From Tachypleus tridentatus (taxonomy: Eukaryota > Arthropoda > Merostomata > Xiphosura > Limulidae), in assembly GCF_004210375.1 (NCBI RefSeq), contig NC_134828.1:22746400-22810399 (forward strand): a stretch of DNA of 64,000 bases, in the 5' to 3' direction. The notes under the pieces were generated by a model, which saw nothing but the letters and a program-made list of their open reading frames with translations, was not told the DNA's origin and made no database searches. The translations under genes and the position numbers were made by a program. Positions 27,249 to 37,648 of this stretch are shown piece by piece. Numbering within the stretch: the first letter of the stretch is position 1; the number at the start of each line of letters is the position of its first letter.

Positions 27249-29022
27249 CAGGGGCCCAAACGTTTTAGACCTGGATAGCTTCACATCAGAGAAAAAAACA
27301 TTCCGGAGCCCTTGTAAAAAAATACATTAAAGTTTACTTCAAGCTTTTAGAATATAAAGTTATTAAAATATCAATATTTAAAGAAAAAATTATACTTCTA
27401 CTTACGTCTTCAAAAATATCTGCTTGCAAAATTTATATCAGTAGAAGTATGGTATATTTATTTATTTAGTAGTGGCTGAGATGGGTTTGATTTTGTTCAC
27501 AAAGTAGTTCAATATTTGGAGTTATGGTTGTTACCTGTAAGTGCAAATTATCTTCGATATTTAGCCTGTTCCTAAATTTGGCCTTTGTAGCTGTATAGAG
27601 TGAAAATATTTGCTCACAAAGATATGTTGTTGGAAAACGAATCAAATTTTTTCATAGCTCTGTTACTTATTTGAGGATATTCCATTGCTATTTGAATCCA
27701 AAATTGTGTAATTTCTTTCTGCTGAAATTTTGTTTTTAAGGTAGAATCAGTTGAAATTTCTATAAGCTGTTCTTTCTCTTTCAAAGGCAAATCGTTGGTA
27801 TTTGCAGATTCAACAAAGGGTTTTCGAATCCACAGTAATGTTTCTTGTTTGTTTGTTTGTTTCTTTTTTGGAATTTCGCACAAAGCTACTCGAGGGCTAT
27901 CTGTGCTAGCCGTCCCTAATTTAGCAGTGTAAGACTAGAGGGAAGACAGCTAGTCATCACCACCCACCGCCAACTCTTGGGCTACTCTTTTACCAACGAA
28001 TAGTGGGATTGACCGTCACATTATAACGCCCCCACGGCTGGGAGGGCGAGCATGTTTGTCGCGACTCGGGCGCGAACCCGCGACCCTCAGATTACTAAGT
28101 GCACGCCTTAACGCGCTAGGCCATGCCGGGCCATAATGTTTCTAAATAAGGAGGGAAGTTCTCCCCGGTAGTTGTACAAAAATCAGATATGTGCTGCAAG
28201 ACTGAAACTTTTGCATCTTCACTTAAGGAAATTTCATTCATAAGTAAAAAACCACTGAGATTTTCAAAGCAGTTAAGTCCTTACATAAGTATACATTCAC
28301 CCCAAAGTTTTAGCTTACGTTGAAGTGCTTCCATTTTACTCTGAGTTTTGAAGTATGTTACCCTGGTACCCTGCATGGCAGCATTCACTTCATTTAGACC
28401 GAAAAGGTAAGCCACTTCTGTATCCAGCATTTGTCCCTTAATTTGTGCGAAAGTTCAAAATGGCATTCAGATTAAAAAACAAACAAACCTATCTCCTCAC
28501 GCAATTCATAAAACTGAGCAAGCAAAATATTTCTCGTATCCTCACAGAGTAAACTGAAGATCCTCGCATTGAGTGGTCTTGATTTTATAAAATTAACTTT
28601 TTTCATGGCATCACCCAATACCTCTTTTAAGTCTTCTGACATTCGTTTCATTGCAAACGCATGACGATGAAGACAACACTAAATATTCTCGACGTCCGGA
28701 TGTTTCTTTACTTATGTGTGCCAATGCGCCTGAAAATTCCCCAATCATAGTAACAGCTTCATCAGTGCAAATACTTGAGCAAAGTTGTCATTGGATCTCG
28801 TGTTCTTCCGTAAATAAATCGACTAGTTTAAATATTTCTTCGCCTATTGTTTGAGAAATAACTTTTTTTTTTTGGCAAATTAGCATGTATTCCTCAAAAC
28901 TAGCTTCGTGAATTCACCAAACAAAAACAAGCAGCTTCGCATAACCTGCGACATCTGTTGATTCATCCATCTGAAACGAAAAAGTTGTACTCGCTTTTAG
29001 TCGCCTTATTGACTCCGTTAAG
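27249..29022 (-). pseudogene. hAT transposase pseudogene (ZBED5/FAM200-like), C-terminal part
   Basis: Minus-strand translation in several frames gives the recognisable order of a hAT transposase of the type domesticated as ZBED5/FAM200. FSFQMDESTDVAGYAKLL lies at about 28930-28990, VNFIKSRPLNARIFSLLCED at about 28535-28600, a LNEVNAAMQGT stretch at about 28370-28410, and EISTDSTLKTKFQQKEITQF at about 27700-27760. The dimerisation-type end (YTATKAKFRNRLN, then ITPNIELLCEQNQTHLSH) follows at about 27475-27600. Stops and frameshifts are frequent, so it is dead. A SINE (27846-28133) splits it and another SINE (29023) truncates its upstream side, so no N-terminal BED finger is seen. The downstream terminus caggggcccaaacgttttag starts at 27249, beside ggctagag, which fits an 8-bp hAT target site of nnnTAnnn form. 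The matching left terminus was not found. Confidence 0.85.
27836..28143 (-). mobile_element. SINE family A inside the hAT pseudogene, with 10-bp target duplication
   Basis: taatgtttct occurs at 27836-27845 and 28134-28143 on either side of a complete reverse-oriented SINE (tail gtttgtttgtttgttt, head ending ggccatgccgggcc). It interrupts the hAT reading frame and is therefore younger than that element. The 89-codon minus-strand frame at 27614-27883 is a fusion of SINE tail and hAT sequence. Confidence 0.95.
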
Positions 29023-29262
29023 GGCCCGGCATGGCCAGGTGGGTTAAGGCGTTCGACTCGTAATCTGTGGGTCGTAGGTTCGAATACCGGACGCACCAAA
29101 CATGCTTGCCCTTTCAGCCGTTGGGGCGTTATAATTTAACGGTCAATCCCACTATTCGTTGGTAAACGAGTAACCCAAGAGTTGGCGATGGGTGGTGATG
29201 ACTAGCTGTCTTCCCTCTAGTCTTACACTGCTAAATTAGAAATGACTAACACAAAATTCAAA
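29023..29262 (+). mobile_element. SINE family A, 3' shortened
   Basis: The head is gcccggcatggccaggtggg with ggttcgaatacc. The body is normal until ctaaattagaaatgactaac, where part of the 3' region is missing before aaattcaaac. It marks the point where the hAT homology stops. Confidence 0.88.
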
Positions 29263-30610
29263 CAAATATATACATATATAATTCTTCTCCAGAGATTAAT
29301 CACTTCCAATCTGTAGACACATAAGGAGTTCGTCACTAGTATTCGACTGGAAGCACGCCTAATGAACTGGAAAAAAAAATATAATGGATTTTAAGATCAG
29401 CCTCCCAACGCTTCCACTAATTTATTTGAAAACAAAAAAAGTGTGCATAATATAATTAACGTTTCCCTTACCAGTCTAAAGTATTTCATATATAATTCAC
29501 CAAGCGAAGTTAGTAAACCTCTAAATGTATTCTTTTCTACACCAGCATTAACAGCATCCAATTAAAGCGAGGACCAGAATGAATTAATGTATTCGCTTAT
29601 TCTCGAATGCACGTTACCTCAAATAAGAGATACTTTAGACGATTCTCCTCGTAACAAGCCGTTATCCACCTCAATTGATTTTCGTGAGTCCGAAAACTTA
29701 AACTAGCATTCAAAAGAGCCTCTCTGAAATCCTTCTACGTTTGGAAATGCGAATCGATTTCCTTCGTTTCTTAGAAATAACACTTTACTCAGCAGGAATG
29801 CAATTAGCTACAAGGCTTAGCTCATTTTTTAACCAATTGTTTTCAATTCAGTTTGTTACTGTCTCACTCTTTACAATATTTCTCCACATAAAGCAAAGAG
29901 ATCGATATGATTAGTTTTGATACGTTAAGCCTTAGACGCATATCTACATTTAGGTCTAAGACTCGTATAGCCACCCGATTAGGCTTAACAACGGGGATAA
30001 AACTACGTTATTATTATTATTTTTAATAACTTCAAACTGACTAAATCAGAATGTCCCAAGTACAATATTAGCTTGCAGAAGAACTTTTGTATTTCATTTG
30101 ACAATCAGGGAAATATTATGAGTGTCTCACTACCCCCAAAATTTGATAGAAAATTAATGAAAATGGGTCTAAACTCACATCCTGAATTTTCTAAATATTA
30201 CGTTATAGTTTACCCAATGAATGTACAATAATAATACTATATGCATAAACAGTGTGCATGAAACTGAGATATGTACAAGATTAAAAACCAACTATCATGT
30301 AGCCTTCAATCTCAGAGAAACATATCTAGTTTACACGGGGTCGAGTGAAAATGAATGTACAGTTATTTCACTGATAACATAGTTTGGTTCTAACTGTAAC
30401 TAAAGCAAACAATAATTAAATTTGTTCTTCTCGAGATCATGACGTTTTATTTAGTAAAACGGTACAGTTTCAACTATATACAGACTTTTTTGCCTCACCC
30501 TGTATAACAATGGGTAACATACATTATAAACTATTACTGTCATGTAATCCCCACCTATAGGCTGAACTGGGAGTTATTTTTAGACAACGATAAGAAAATT
30601 ATATAAAATA
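29263..30610. other. Unassigned sequence
   Basis: I see no open frame with recognisable content and no repeat family. The phrase tttgcctcaccctgtataac near 30490 resembles the end of a DNA transposon, but no partner terminus was found. Confidence 0.4.
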
Positions 30611-30882
30611 TTTTTTTTGTTTTGAATTTCGCGCAAAGCTGCACGAGGGCTATCTGTGCTCGTCGTCCCTAATTTGGTAGTGTGAGACACGAGGGAAGGC
30701 AACTAGTTATCACCACCCACCGATAACTCTTTAGCTACTTTTTTACCAACAAATAGCGGGATTGAACGTAACATTATAACACCTACATGGCTGAACGGGT
30801 GAGCATGTTTGATGTGACGGAGATTCGAACTCTAATCCCTCAAATTACGAGTCGAACGCCCTGACCATCTGGACATATAAAA
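30611..30882 (-). mobile_element. SINE family A, moderately diverged
   Basis: A reverse-oriented copy runs from ttgttttgaatttcgcgcaa to a head ending acgccctgaccatctggac. Several body substitutions suggest greater age than its neighbours. Confidence 0.88.
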
Positions 30883-31150
30883 TGTCATATATTTTTAAGC
30901 AGTTGGTCAGTTACGCAGGCCTGCGAATTTAAGGTTCATAAATAAAAACTATTTTGGTTTTAATAACTTATTTTACATAATTCAGCTACGCGGACTTCGA
31001 AAATAGTATTCATTCTCTCCTATCATATAAAGATTTTTCAACAAAGCGGAAAGGAAAAAAAACAACTCTTTCCTAGATCAAACTTACAACAACTTTACCA
31101 CAGAAAATATTTTTGGATCATTTACACAACCTCTTGTTTCCATAATGATG

Positions 31151-31428
31151 GGGCCTGGCATGGCCAAGCGTGTTAAGGCGTGCGACTCATAATCTGAGGG
31201 TCGCGGGTTCGCATCCCCGTCTCGCCAAACATGCTCGCCCTTTCAGCCGTGGGGGCGTTATAATGTGTCGGTCAATCCCACTATTCGTTGGTAAAAGAGT
31301 AGCCCAAGAGTTGGCGGTGGGTGGTGATGACTAGCTGCCTTCCCTCTAGCCTTACACTGCTAAATTAGGGACGGCTAGCGCAGATAGCCCTCGAATAGCT
31401 TTGCGCGAAATTCAAAAACAAACAAACA
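31151..31428 (+). mobile_element. SINE family A, full length
   Basis: It runs from gggcctggcatggccaagcg to aaaaacaaacaaac. The head and body are close to the family consensus. The target duplication is unclear. Confidence 0.93.
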
Positions 31429-33214
31429 ATTGTGATGCATCAATAATATTGAAAAGAAGAAAATATTATCAAAGTGCGCGCATAAACAAATACTATTCAG
31501 CAATGACATGTCATGCGGCCTGTTAACCGTTTATATATTAGCGGTGTGTTTCTTGTGGGTTCTAGAACGATCGGTAACACCAAGCTTGGTCTAGATTAAT
31601 CTATAGCTAGCGGTTGTCAATATTTTAAACATAACAAAATGGGGTCCGATTTTAATGAAAGTGGTTCACTTATGTAAAAGTACGTATGAAGGTTTGTGAA
31701 CATTTTTTGTACGTGATGGAAAAAAATATAAATCGTTTTCGTATTCAATGTACAGGAATTACTGTAGAACATATTAAAATATTAAGACAATAAAACCATC
31801 TCAGGCAAATCACCAACGATCAATATTCAGAGCCGTAACAAAAAGCTTGTTTCTAAAAACTGTTACATATAACAGTACTGAATATCGTAGTTTGACTGTG
31901 TGGATATTTGGGTATTGATGTTGTTAAATACCCAGGAGGGTCAGGTACATTTGACCTCTTCCTCCCTCCCGAACGATTATAGCGTCTGTCTTTAGGGTTT
32001 TTTGTTGTTTTTTTAAAGCTTTGGGCCAGAGTAAAAGTATAACATCATACTCAGGTCCATTTCAGGGCTCAGTCCATGCATGGACGAACAAGAAGTTTTT
32101 TGTTTTTTTTTCCATTTAATTTTTTCCCTCGGTGCCCTTGATTGAGTGTCTTGGGTGGCCGGCAAGTTTACTTTGAATATCGTACCTATTATATATATGA
32201 ATGATTTGAAATGCCGCTTCCAATGGAGTACCACTCACAGTCGAGCCATTTAATGACGTCATTTTTTGTGCCTAAACCTTTGCAACTCGTATTATTTGTA
32301 CGTTACGGTGTCACTATAAGAATCGATTTCGACTTTCTCTCGTAAGAGTATCATTCTTATAATTACGTATTAGCAGTGTTAGTTAAGTGTTCATATAAAT
32401 GTTGAATTTCGCTAAACGTAGATGGTCAGCGGATTTGTGGTTTGTAACGCATTGTCCGAAAATCGTCCATATTTAATCATTATTAAAAATATTCAGAGAC
32501 TGCCAAATAATCAGATGAAAAGAGTGCTGTGTAATTAAAGTAATTAAAAGATTAAACCGGTTCAATCCCGTGTCTAGATTACTCACGTACATGGTTAGTT
32601 AAGTACAGTTCTGAACGAACCTGGTGGCCGTGCAGGGCGTCTCACTGACGGCAAGATTAAAATATACATGAATTAAGAAACTGCTCCACAACACGTGCTG
32701 CCCACCAAACACTTTTGGCCGGATGATTTGACAAAGAGTGGAAGACTGATCGATTTATCTAGTAAAATACATCAGATCTAACGACGCTTTAAAATATTGG
32801 GTATCGGAGGCAGATATATAAGTCTCATTACAATGGCTGTTCCAGTACACCAAATATCTATAAACACATGAAGAAATTCACACACAACTTATCAGCATAT
32901 AAACACTGCTCTCTGACACGCCACTCCGAGGATGGGAGATCCACACCCCAGATATATTTCCACTTGCTCACATGGTGACGTCATCCATACTTTGTTTATC
33001 GTAATTGATTTTGGAATTTCATGGCGTTTAGAAAACTTCTCACGCATGCGTATGTGTTACCCTTTCAGTCACATAAAGTCTGCTTATGGACACTAAATAT
33101 CAAACTTCGATAACTTTAGTTTTATTTGGACTAGAACTACTGATTAGTCGATAAACAAACGTGTTAAGTACCAGCTAATCTCATAATGAAACATATCGTT
33201 CAGTTTCATCACGA
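31429..33214. other. Unassigned sequence
   Basis: No gene or named repeat is recognised. The minus-strand 73-codon frame at 32013-32234 has no domain. The right end (about 32830-33214) may be part of the Penelope-like element whose 3' end follows, but I cannot show that. Confidence 0.4.
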
Positions 33215-33330
33215 AATGTTAACCTGAAGATGACCTAGGAAGATCAAAACGTTGTTCTCTGCTTATCAATAAAAGTGTTAATACCCATACTAGCTGTTCT
33301 GAGATGCATTTTTATTTCAAATGAGTTTCT
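33215..33330 (+). mobile_element. Penelope-like element 3' end with hammerhead-like motif
   Basis: aacctgaagatgacctagga, then agatcaaaacgttgttctct, then tcaataaaagtgttaatacc and ttttgagatgcattttt-like sequence follow the same order as the copy at 36216-36341 (minus) and resemble 55240-55335. The core CTGAAGA is kept, but the expected GAAAC is decayed to aaaac. Confidence 0.6.
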
Positions 33331-33664
33331 CGTCATCTAGAATAAAATATGTGTTGTGTAGACTCACATCATGAATCGTGTAGTGCCGAGACTCTTCACG
33401 AAATGTGTCGCGTAGGGTTACATCATGAAACGTGTAGTGCTGAGTCCCATCCTGAAAATGTAATGTTAATTGCTGAAGAGACTGTATTCTTCCTCGGGTC
33501 CATAACAATTCCTCGTCTATTTTATGTAGTTTATTGCCGTATATACATAATTACAAACAGCCACAAATAAAAAAATCAAACAATTAGAAATCATAGCATA
33601 GACCTCAAGAGCGACATCTATATCAAGAAACTGATTATAAAAGTTTTAATATAATAACTTTCAT
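33331..33664. other. Diverged short repeat and unassigned sequence
   Basis: Two to three diverged copies of cacatcatgaatcgtgtagt-type sequence lie at about 33356-33460. They produce overlapping short open frames on both strands. The rest is unassigned. Confidence 0.45.
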
Positions 33665-34337
33665 TACACTATGTAACAAATTTTGTTCCTGGATAGTATG
33701 TGTTATTTCGTAATTGCTTATGTTGTGAAAGTACAGAAAATGGCCATTATTCCCTTCAAACTTTGCTTTTGTGACCTGAATAATGAAATTTAGAAATTAA
33801 CCCATTTTATATGTAAAAACGGGAAAATTTGCATATTTTCATTTACATAAGATCTGAATAAAACAACATATGAATCAAGATTTGCATGTATTTATACTAA
33901 AGTTATACAAAAATGTTTTGAAGTGAGTAGTTTCTCGAGAGTTGAGACTGTAATTGTAAATCACTTTCACGTATCAGCCTTCAAATATAGTCTCGGCATT
34001 AAACTTTGTTAGACCAAGATCTCTGATCAAGTCATTGAGGTCTCTTTGGTTGGGGTAGTATGGATTTCTCTCACCAGCTGCACCTCTGAAATTGTAATCT
34101 GGATTTTCAACACCTACCTACTTCTGGTTTGCTGCTCTCTTTTGAGGATGGCTGCTTTCTCTCTGGCTGAGTGGGTACAGGGAGCTCAAAACAGTGTGGC
34201 ACTGGGGCGATGGATGATGGAAGCCCGACGTTTCGAAGGGCTCTCCATACAGAAGTAACAATTACTTGAGTGGTCAGTGGGCTCATGCCAAATTTTTGGA
34301 ATAATGAACTTCATGGCTCTCTTTCACCCTCTGTACC
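33665..34337 (-). pseudogene. Exon-like relic of an arthropod repetitive protein family (IW.EP.DH..CYFC motif)
   Basis: On the minus strand a splice-acceptor-like ttttgctcttttgcag precedes 34337. The translation then gives IIPKIWHEPTDHSSNCYFCM, a proline/serine-rich linker, and ENPDYNFRGAAGERNPYYPN followed by LNDLIRDLGLTKFNAETIF. From memory these are hallmarks of an uncharacterised, high-copy arthropod protein family. Frame changes and stops are present, so it is probably dead. The downstream 330 bases are AT-rich and UTR-like. The segment from DPDYNFRG to the end is nearly duplicated inside the mariner element at 50746-51183. Confidence 0.65.
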
Positions 34338-35082
34338 ATCCTGCAAAAGAGCAAAATAAAATTGTTATTGTGAAGAATAACTTTATTTCATCCACAACTA
34401 ATGTGTAAGAGATTCACGCAAAATATTTTATAAGTGATATTTTTTCTATACTATTTGAAATTTAAAAAAATATATATTTAAATTTTAAAAGGTATAAAAT
34501 TTGTATAATATAAAATCTTACTATTCAAGCAAGCACAAATTGTCCGTCTTACCTTCTAGAGTTTTTTTGCAATGCTCGCAGGTAAAATGAGATGTACTAT
34601 CAGTTAGATTTCTGAATTACACAATTTACTGGAGTAACTTCATATAAATGTGTGTGTATTAGGGCAGTATGTAGTTCGATATACATGGCATTTCAGCCAT
34701 AAAGTGTGACCATTATAAGACCTAGAATATACATTGCTTTAGGTTTTTCTGCTCTTTGTTCGGCTGGTGGAATAGGGAGCACACTGTAAGTGGCGAACAA
34801 AAATTACATTAGTGTGATATGATAAAACACTTCCTTTTTCAGCCCTCGCTTTCTGACTAAAACCAGAAGAAAAAAAAAAGGTTCTCTCTATCAAAGACAG
34901 AGTTTCCGACGTGAGACGAATTTTTAACCAAGTGAGAAACCTGCCGTTCGAAGCCAGCTTTATGAGTTGATACATGATACATAATAAAGCTTTGCTAATT
35001 GTGAATCAGGATAAAAACAACTTTTTTATTTTTTAATATTGATTCAGACAGAAAACGTACATGTGTAAAAAAACAAGAATGT
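34338..35082. other. Unassigned, possibly intronic sequence of the relic
   Basis: The sequence is AT-rich with no recognisable repeat. If the acceptor at 34338 was real, this would be intron on the minus strand. Confidence 0.35.
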
Positions 35083-35790
35083 TACACACCTTTTCTCGCT
35101 TCAAAAAAGTCGCTGGAATTGACGTCACACATCTTCCTCTATTCAAAACGTCGCTGGAATTGACGTCACACATCTTCCTCTATTCAAAACGTCGCTGAAA
35201 TTGACGTCACACATCTTCCTCTATTCAAAACGTCGCTGGAATTGATATCACACATCTTTCTCTATTCAAAACGTCGCTGGAATTGACGTCACACATCTTC
35301 CTCTATTCAAAACGTCGCTGGAATTGACGTCACACATCTTTCTCTTTTCAAAAGGTCGCTGGAATTGGTCACACATCTTTTTCTCTTCAGTAAATCCACT
35401 GGAATTGATGTCACACATCTTTCTTGTTTGTTTGCTTGTTTGTTTGTTTTGAATTTCACACAAAGCTATTCGAGGGCTATCTGTGCTAGCCGTCCCTAAT
35501 TTAGCAGTGTAAGACTAGAGGGAAGGCAGCTAGTCATCACCACCCACCGCCAATTCTTGGGCTACTCTTGTACCAACGAATAGTTGGATTGACCGTCACA
35601 TTATAACGCCCCCACGGCTGAAAGGGCGAGCATGTTTGGTGCGACCGGGATTCGAATCCGCGATCCTCAGATTACGAGTCGAACTCCTTAACCCGCCTGG
35701 CCATGCCGGACCCACATCTTTCTCTGGTCAGAAAAGTCACTGGAATTGATGTCACACATATTTCTCGCTTCAGATAAGACACTAGAACTG
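35083..35790. repeat. 41-bp minisatellite carrying TGACGTCA sites, split by a SINE
   Basis: The unit tcgctggaattgacgtcaca plus catcttcctctattcaaaacg is 41 bp, with about eight copies at 35083-35424 and one to two decayed copies after 35713. The perfect palindrome TGACGTCA occurs at 35120, 35161, 35202, 35284 and 35325. Other copies have tgatatca, tgatgtca or a deletion at that position. Confidence 0.92.
35414..35723 (-). mobile_element. SINE family A in the 41-bp array, with 11-bp target duplication
   Basis: cacatctttct flanks the reverse-oriented SINE at 35414-35424 and 35713-35723. The duplicated sequence is part of the 41-bp unit, so the array existed before the insertion. The tail is gtttgtttgcttgtttgttt, and the head ends ggccatgccggacc. 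Confidence 0.95.
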
Positions 35791-36002
35791 TATTATTGTG
35801 TAATACAGCAGCGCCGTCTGTTTCTTGTAAAGTACACCTTTTCTTAGGCGTTTCTTGTAAAGTATACCTTTTCTTCCCAGACCTGGTGTCCAAGAAAGTG
35901 ATATGTAAAATTAGATTTATTGGAATTTAGGTATTTTACTACAAAAACAGATAGATTATTAGGTTTTTAATTAATTGGGTTAAAATAACTATACAGAACG
36001 CT

Positions 36003-36190
36003 GTTGTAAAGCGCAAAGCTAAACACTAGGCTGTCTGTGCTCCGCCCACCACGTATTGAAATTCGACTTTTAACGTTGTATGTCTACACTTTATTTGTCT
36101 CTTTTCGAATCAAACACATTAGCTACACAGTGAGCTGTCTGTGCTCTGCTCACTACAGGTATCGAAACCCCGTTTTCTAGCAGTGTAACT
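36003..36190 (-). mobile_element. Two adjacent SINE family B copies
   Basis: Copy one (36003-36095) has agcgcaaagctaaacactag, tgtgctccgcccaccacgta and a decayed head. Copy two (36098-36190) has tagctacacagtgagctgtc, tgtgctctgctcactacagg and cgaaaccccgttttctagca. They share orientation but not exact boundaries. Confidence 0.75.
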
Positions 36191-36194
36191 CGTG

Positions 36195-36395
36195 GCGGGC
36201 AGAGCGCAGATAGTTCTTGATGAAAATAAACCCACTTGAAGCAAAAATGTATCTCAAAACGGCTGTTATGAGTGTTAACAATTTTACTGATAAAGCAGAG
36301 AACAACGTTTCGACCTTCCTAGGTCATCTTCAGGTTAACAAAGAGCACAGATAGCCCATTGTGTAGCGTTATGATTAATTCCAAGCAAACGAATC
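36195..36395 (+). mobile_element. SINE family B fragment split by a Penelope-like insert
   Basis: ggcgggcagagcgcagatag (to 36215) resumes as agagcacagatagcccattg (36342 onward) and ends gattaattccaagcaaacg. Together these make the 3' half of a plus-oriented family B SINE, interrupted by the element at 36216-36341. Confidence 0.7.
36203..36354 (-). mobile_element. Penelope-like 3' end, 126 bp, with 13-bp direct repeats
   Basis: Read on the minus strand, the insert 36216-36341 begins ttaacctgaagatgaccta, continues ggaaggtcgaaacgttgttc, and ends in a run like ttttgagatacatttttgct. The direct repeats agagcRcagatag at 36203-36215 and 36342-36354 (one mismatch) look like a target duplication. The hammerhead-like strings CTGAAGA and GAAAC are both intact here, separated by a gacc...ggtc hairpin. 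Confidence 0.65.
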
Positions 36396-36753
36396 ATTCA
36401 ACTTCCTCGGCCAGTTGTGGGTTTGGTAGTGTCGCTCTTTGAAAAGTGACCTTTCACCTCAGAATAGCAAAAATCAAAAAGTGTATTTTTTACTAAAATA
36501 TTCATCGATCTATTTGTCGATGAAGAGAAATATGATCAGATAAAGTTTCTGGTAACTATATGATCTTCAATATATATTACGATATAATATGATATAAATA
36601 TATATTCCACATGTCACGAAATGGTTGTAACCATTCAGTGTTATATTTCTACTGACAGAAAGAAACACTAATGTTTAAAAACAATAAATTATTTACTACA
36701 ATTTTAGAAATGACCAATAAGAAATGGAAATTTGTTTTTGTCGCGAAAATTCA
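36396..36753. other. Unassigned sequence, possibly intronic
   Basis: AT-rich sequence with no recognised repeat. It lies upstream of the 35-bp array and of the acceptor of the exon at 37649. Confidence 0.4.
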
Positions 36754-37470
36754 GTAGCTGGAAACCATTTCAACACTAAGTTAATATACTATCTGGAAAC
36801 CATTTCAACACTAAGTTAATATACTATCTGGAAACCATTTCAACACTAAGTTAATATACTATCTGGAAACCATTTCAACACTAAGTTAATATACTATCTG
36901 GAAACCATTTCAACACTAAGTTGATATACTATCTGGAAACCATTTCAACACTAAGTTGATACACTATCTAGAAACTATTTCAACACTAAGTTAATATACT
37001 ATCTGGAAACCATTTCAACACTAAGTTGATATACTATCTGGAAACCATTTCAACACTAAGTTAATATACTATCTGGAAACCATTTCAACACTAAGTTATA
37101 TACTATCTGGAAACCATTTCAACACTAAGTTAATATACTATCTGGAAACCATTTCAACACTAAGTTAATATACTCTCTAGAAACCATTTCAACTCTAAGT
37201 TAATATACTATCTGGAAACCATTTCAACACTAAGTTAATATACTATATAGAAACCATTTCAACACTAAGTTAATATACTATCTGGAAACCATTTCAACAC
37301 TAAGTTGATATACTATTTGGAAACTATTTTAACACTAAGTTAATATACTATCCGGAAATTATTTTAACACTAAAATAAAACTAACTGGTAATTTTTCCAA
37401 CACTAAGTTAATATACCATGCGGATAGCATTTCAGCACTAAATAAAGTGTCCGGAAACTATTTCAACATT
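36754..37470. repeat. 35-bp minisatellite upstream of a coding exon
   Basis: The unit tatctggaaaccatttcaac plus actaagttaatatac is 35 bp, about 20 copies. The first dozen are almost identical. From about 37310 they decay progressively. It ends about 180 bp before the exon acceptor, so it is likely intronic. Confidence 0.95.
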
Positions 37471-37648
37471 AGACTAATAATTCTTAATAAAAAGGTAAAA
37501 ATGCATAATAGTATATTTATAGATAAAACCAGTGGTTTTTTTTTAAGATATTGATTCTTGTTGTTGATGTTTGTAACCCATAAACTAAGGAGAAAATTGC
37601 GTAACTGAAACAATCTGCATAACAGATAATATTATTATTTTATTTTAG

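Noticed and set aside
35266..35463. Minus-strand frame with repeated MCD...NSS peptides
   Set aside because: It is the translation of the 41-bp minisatellite and a SINE tail. 41 is not a multiple of three, so the apparent peptide repeats come from shifting frames.
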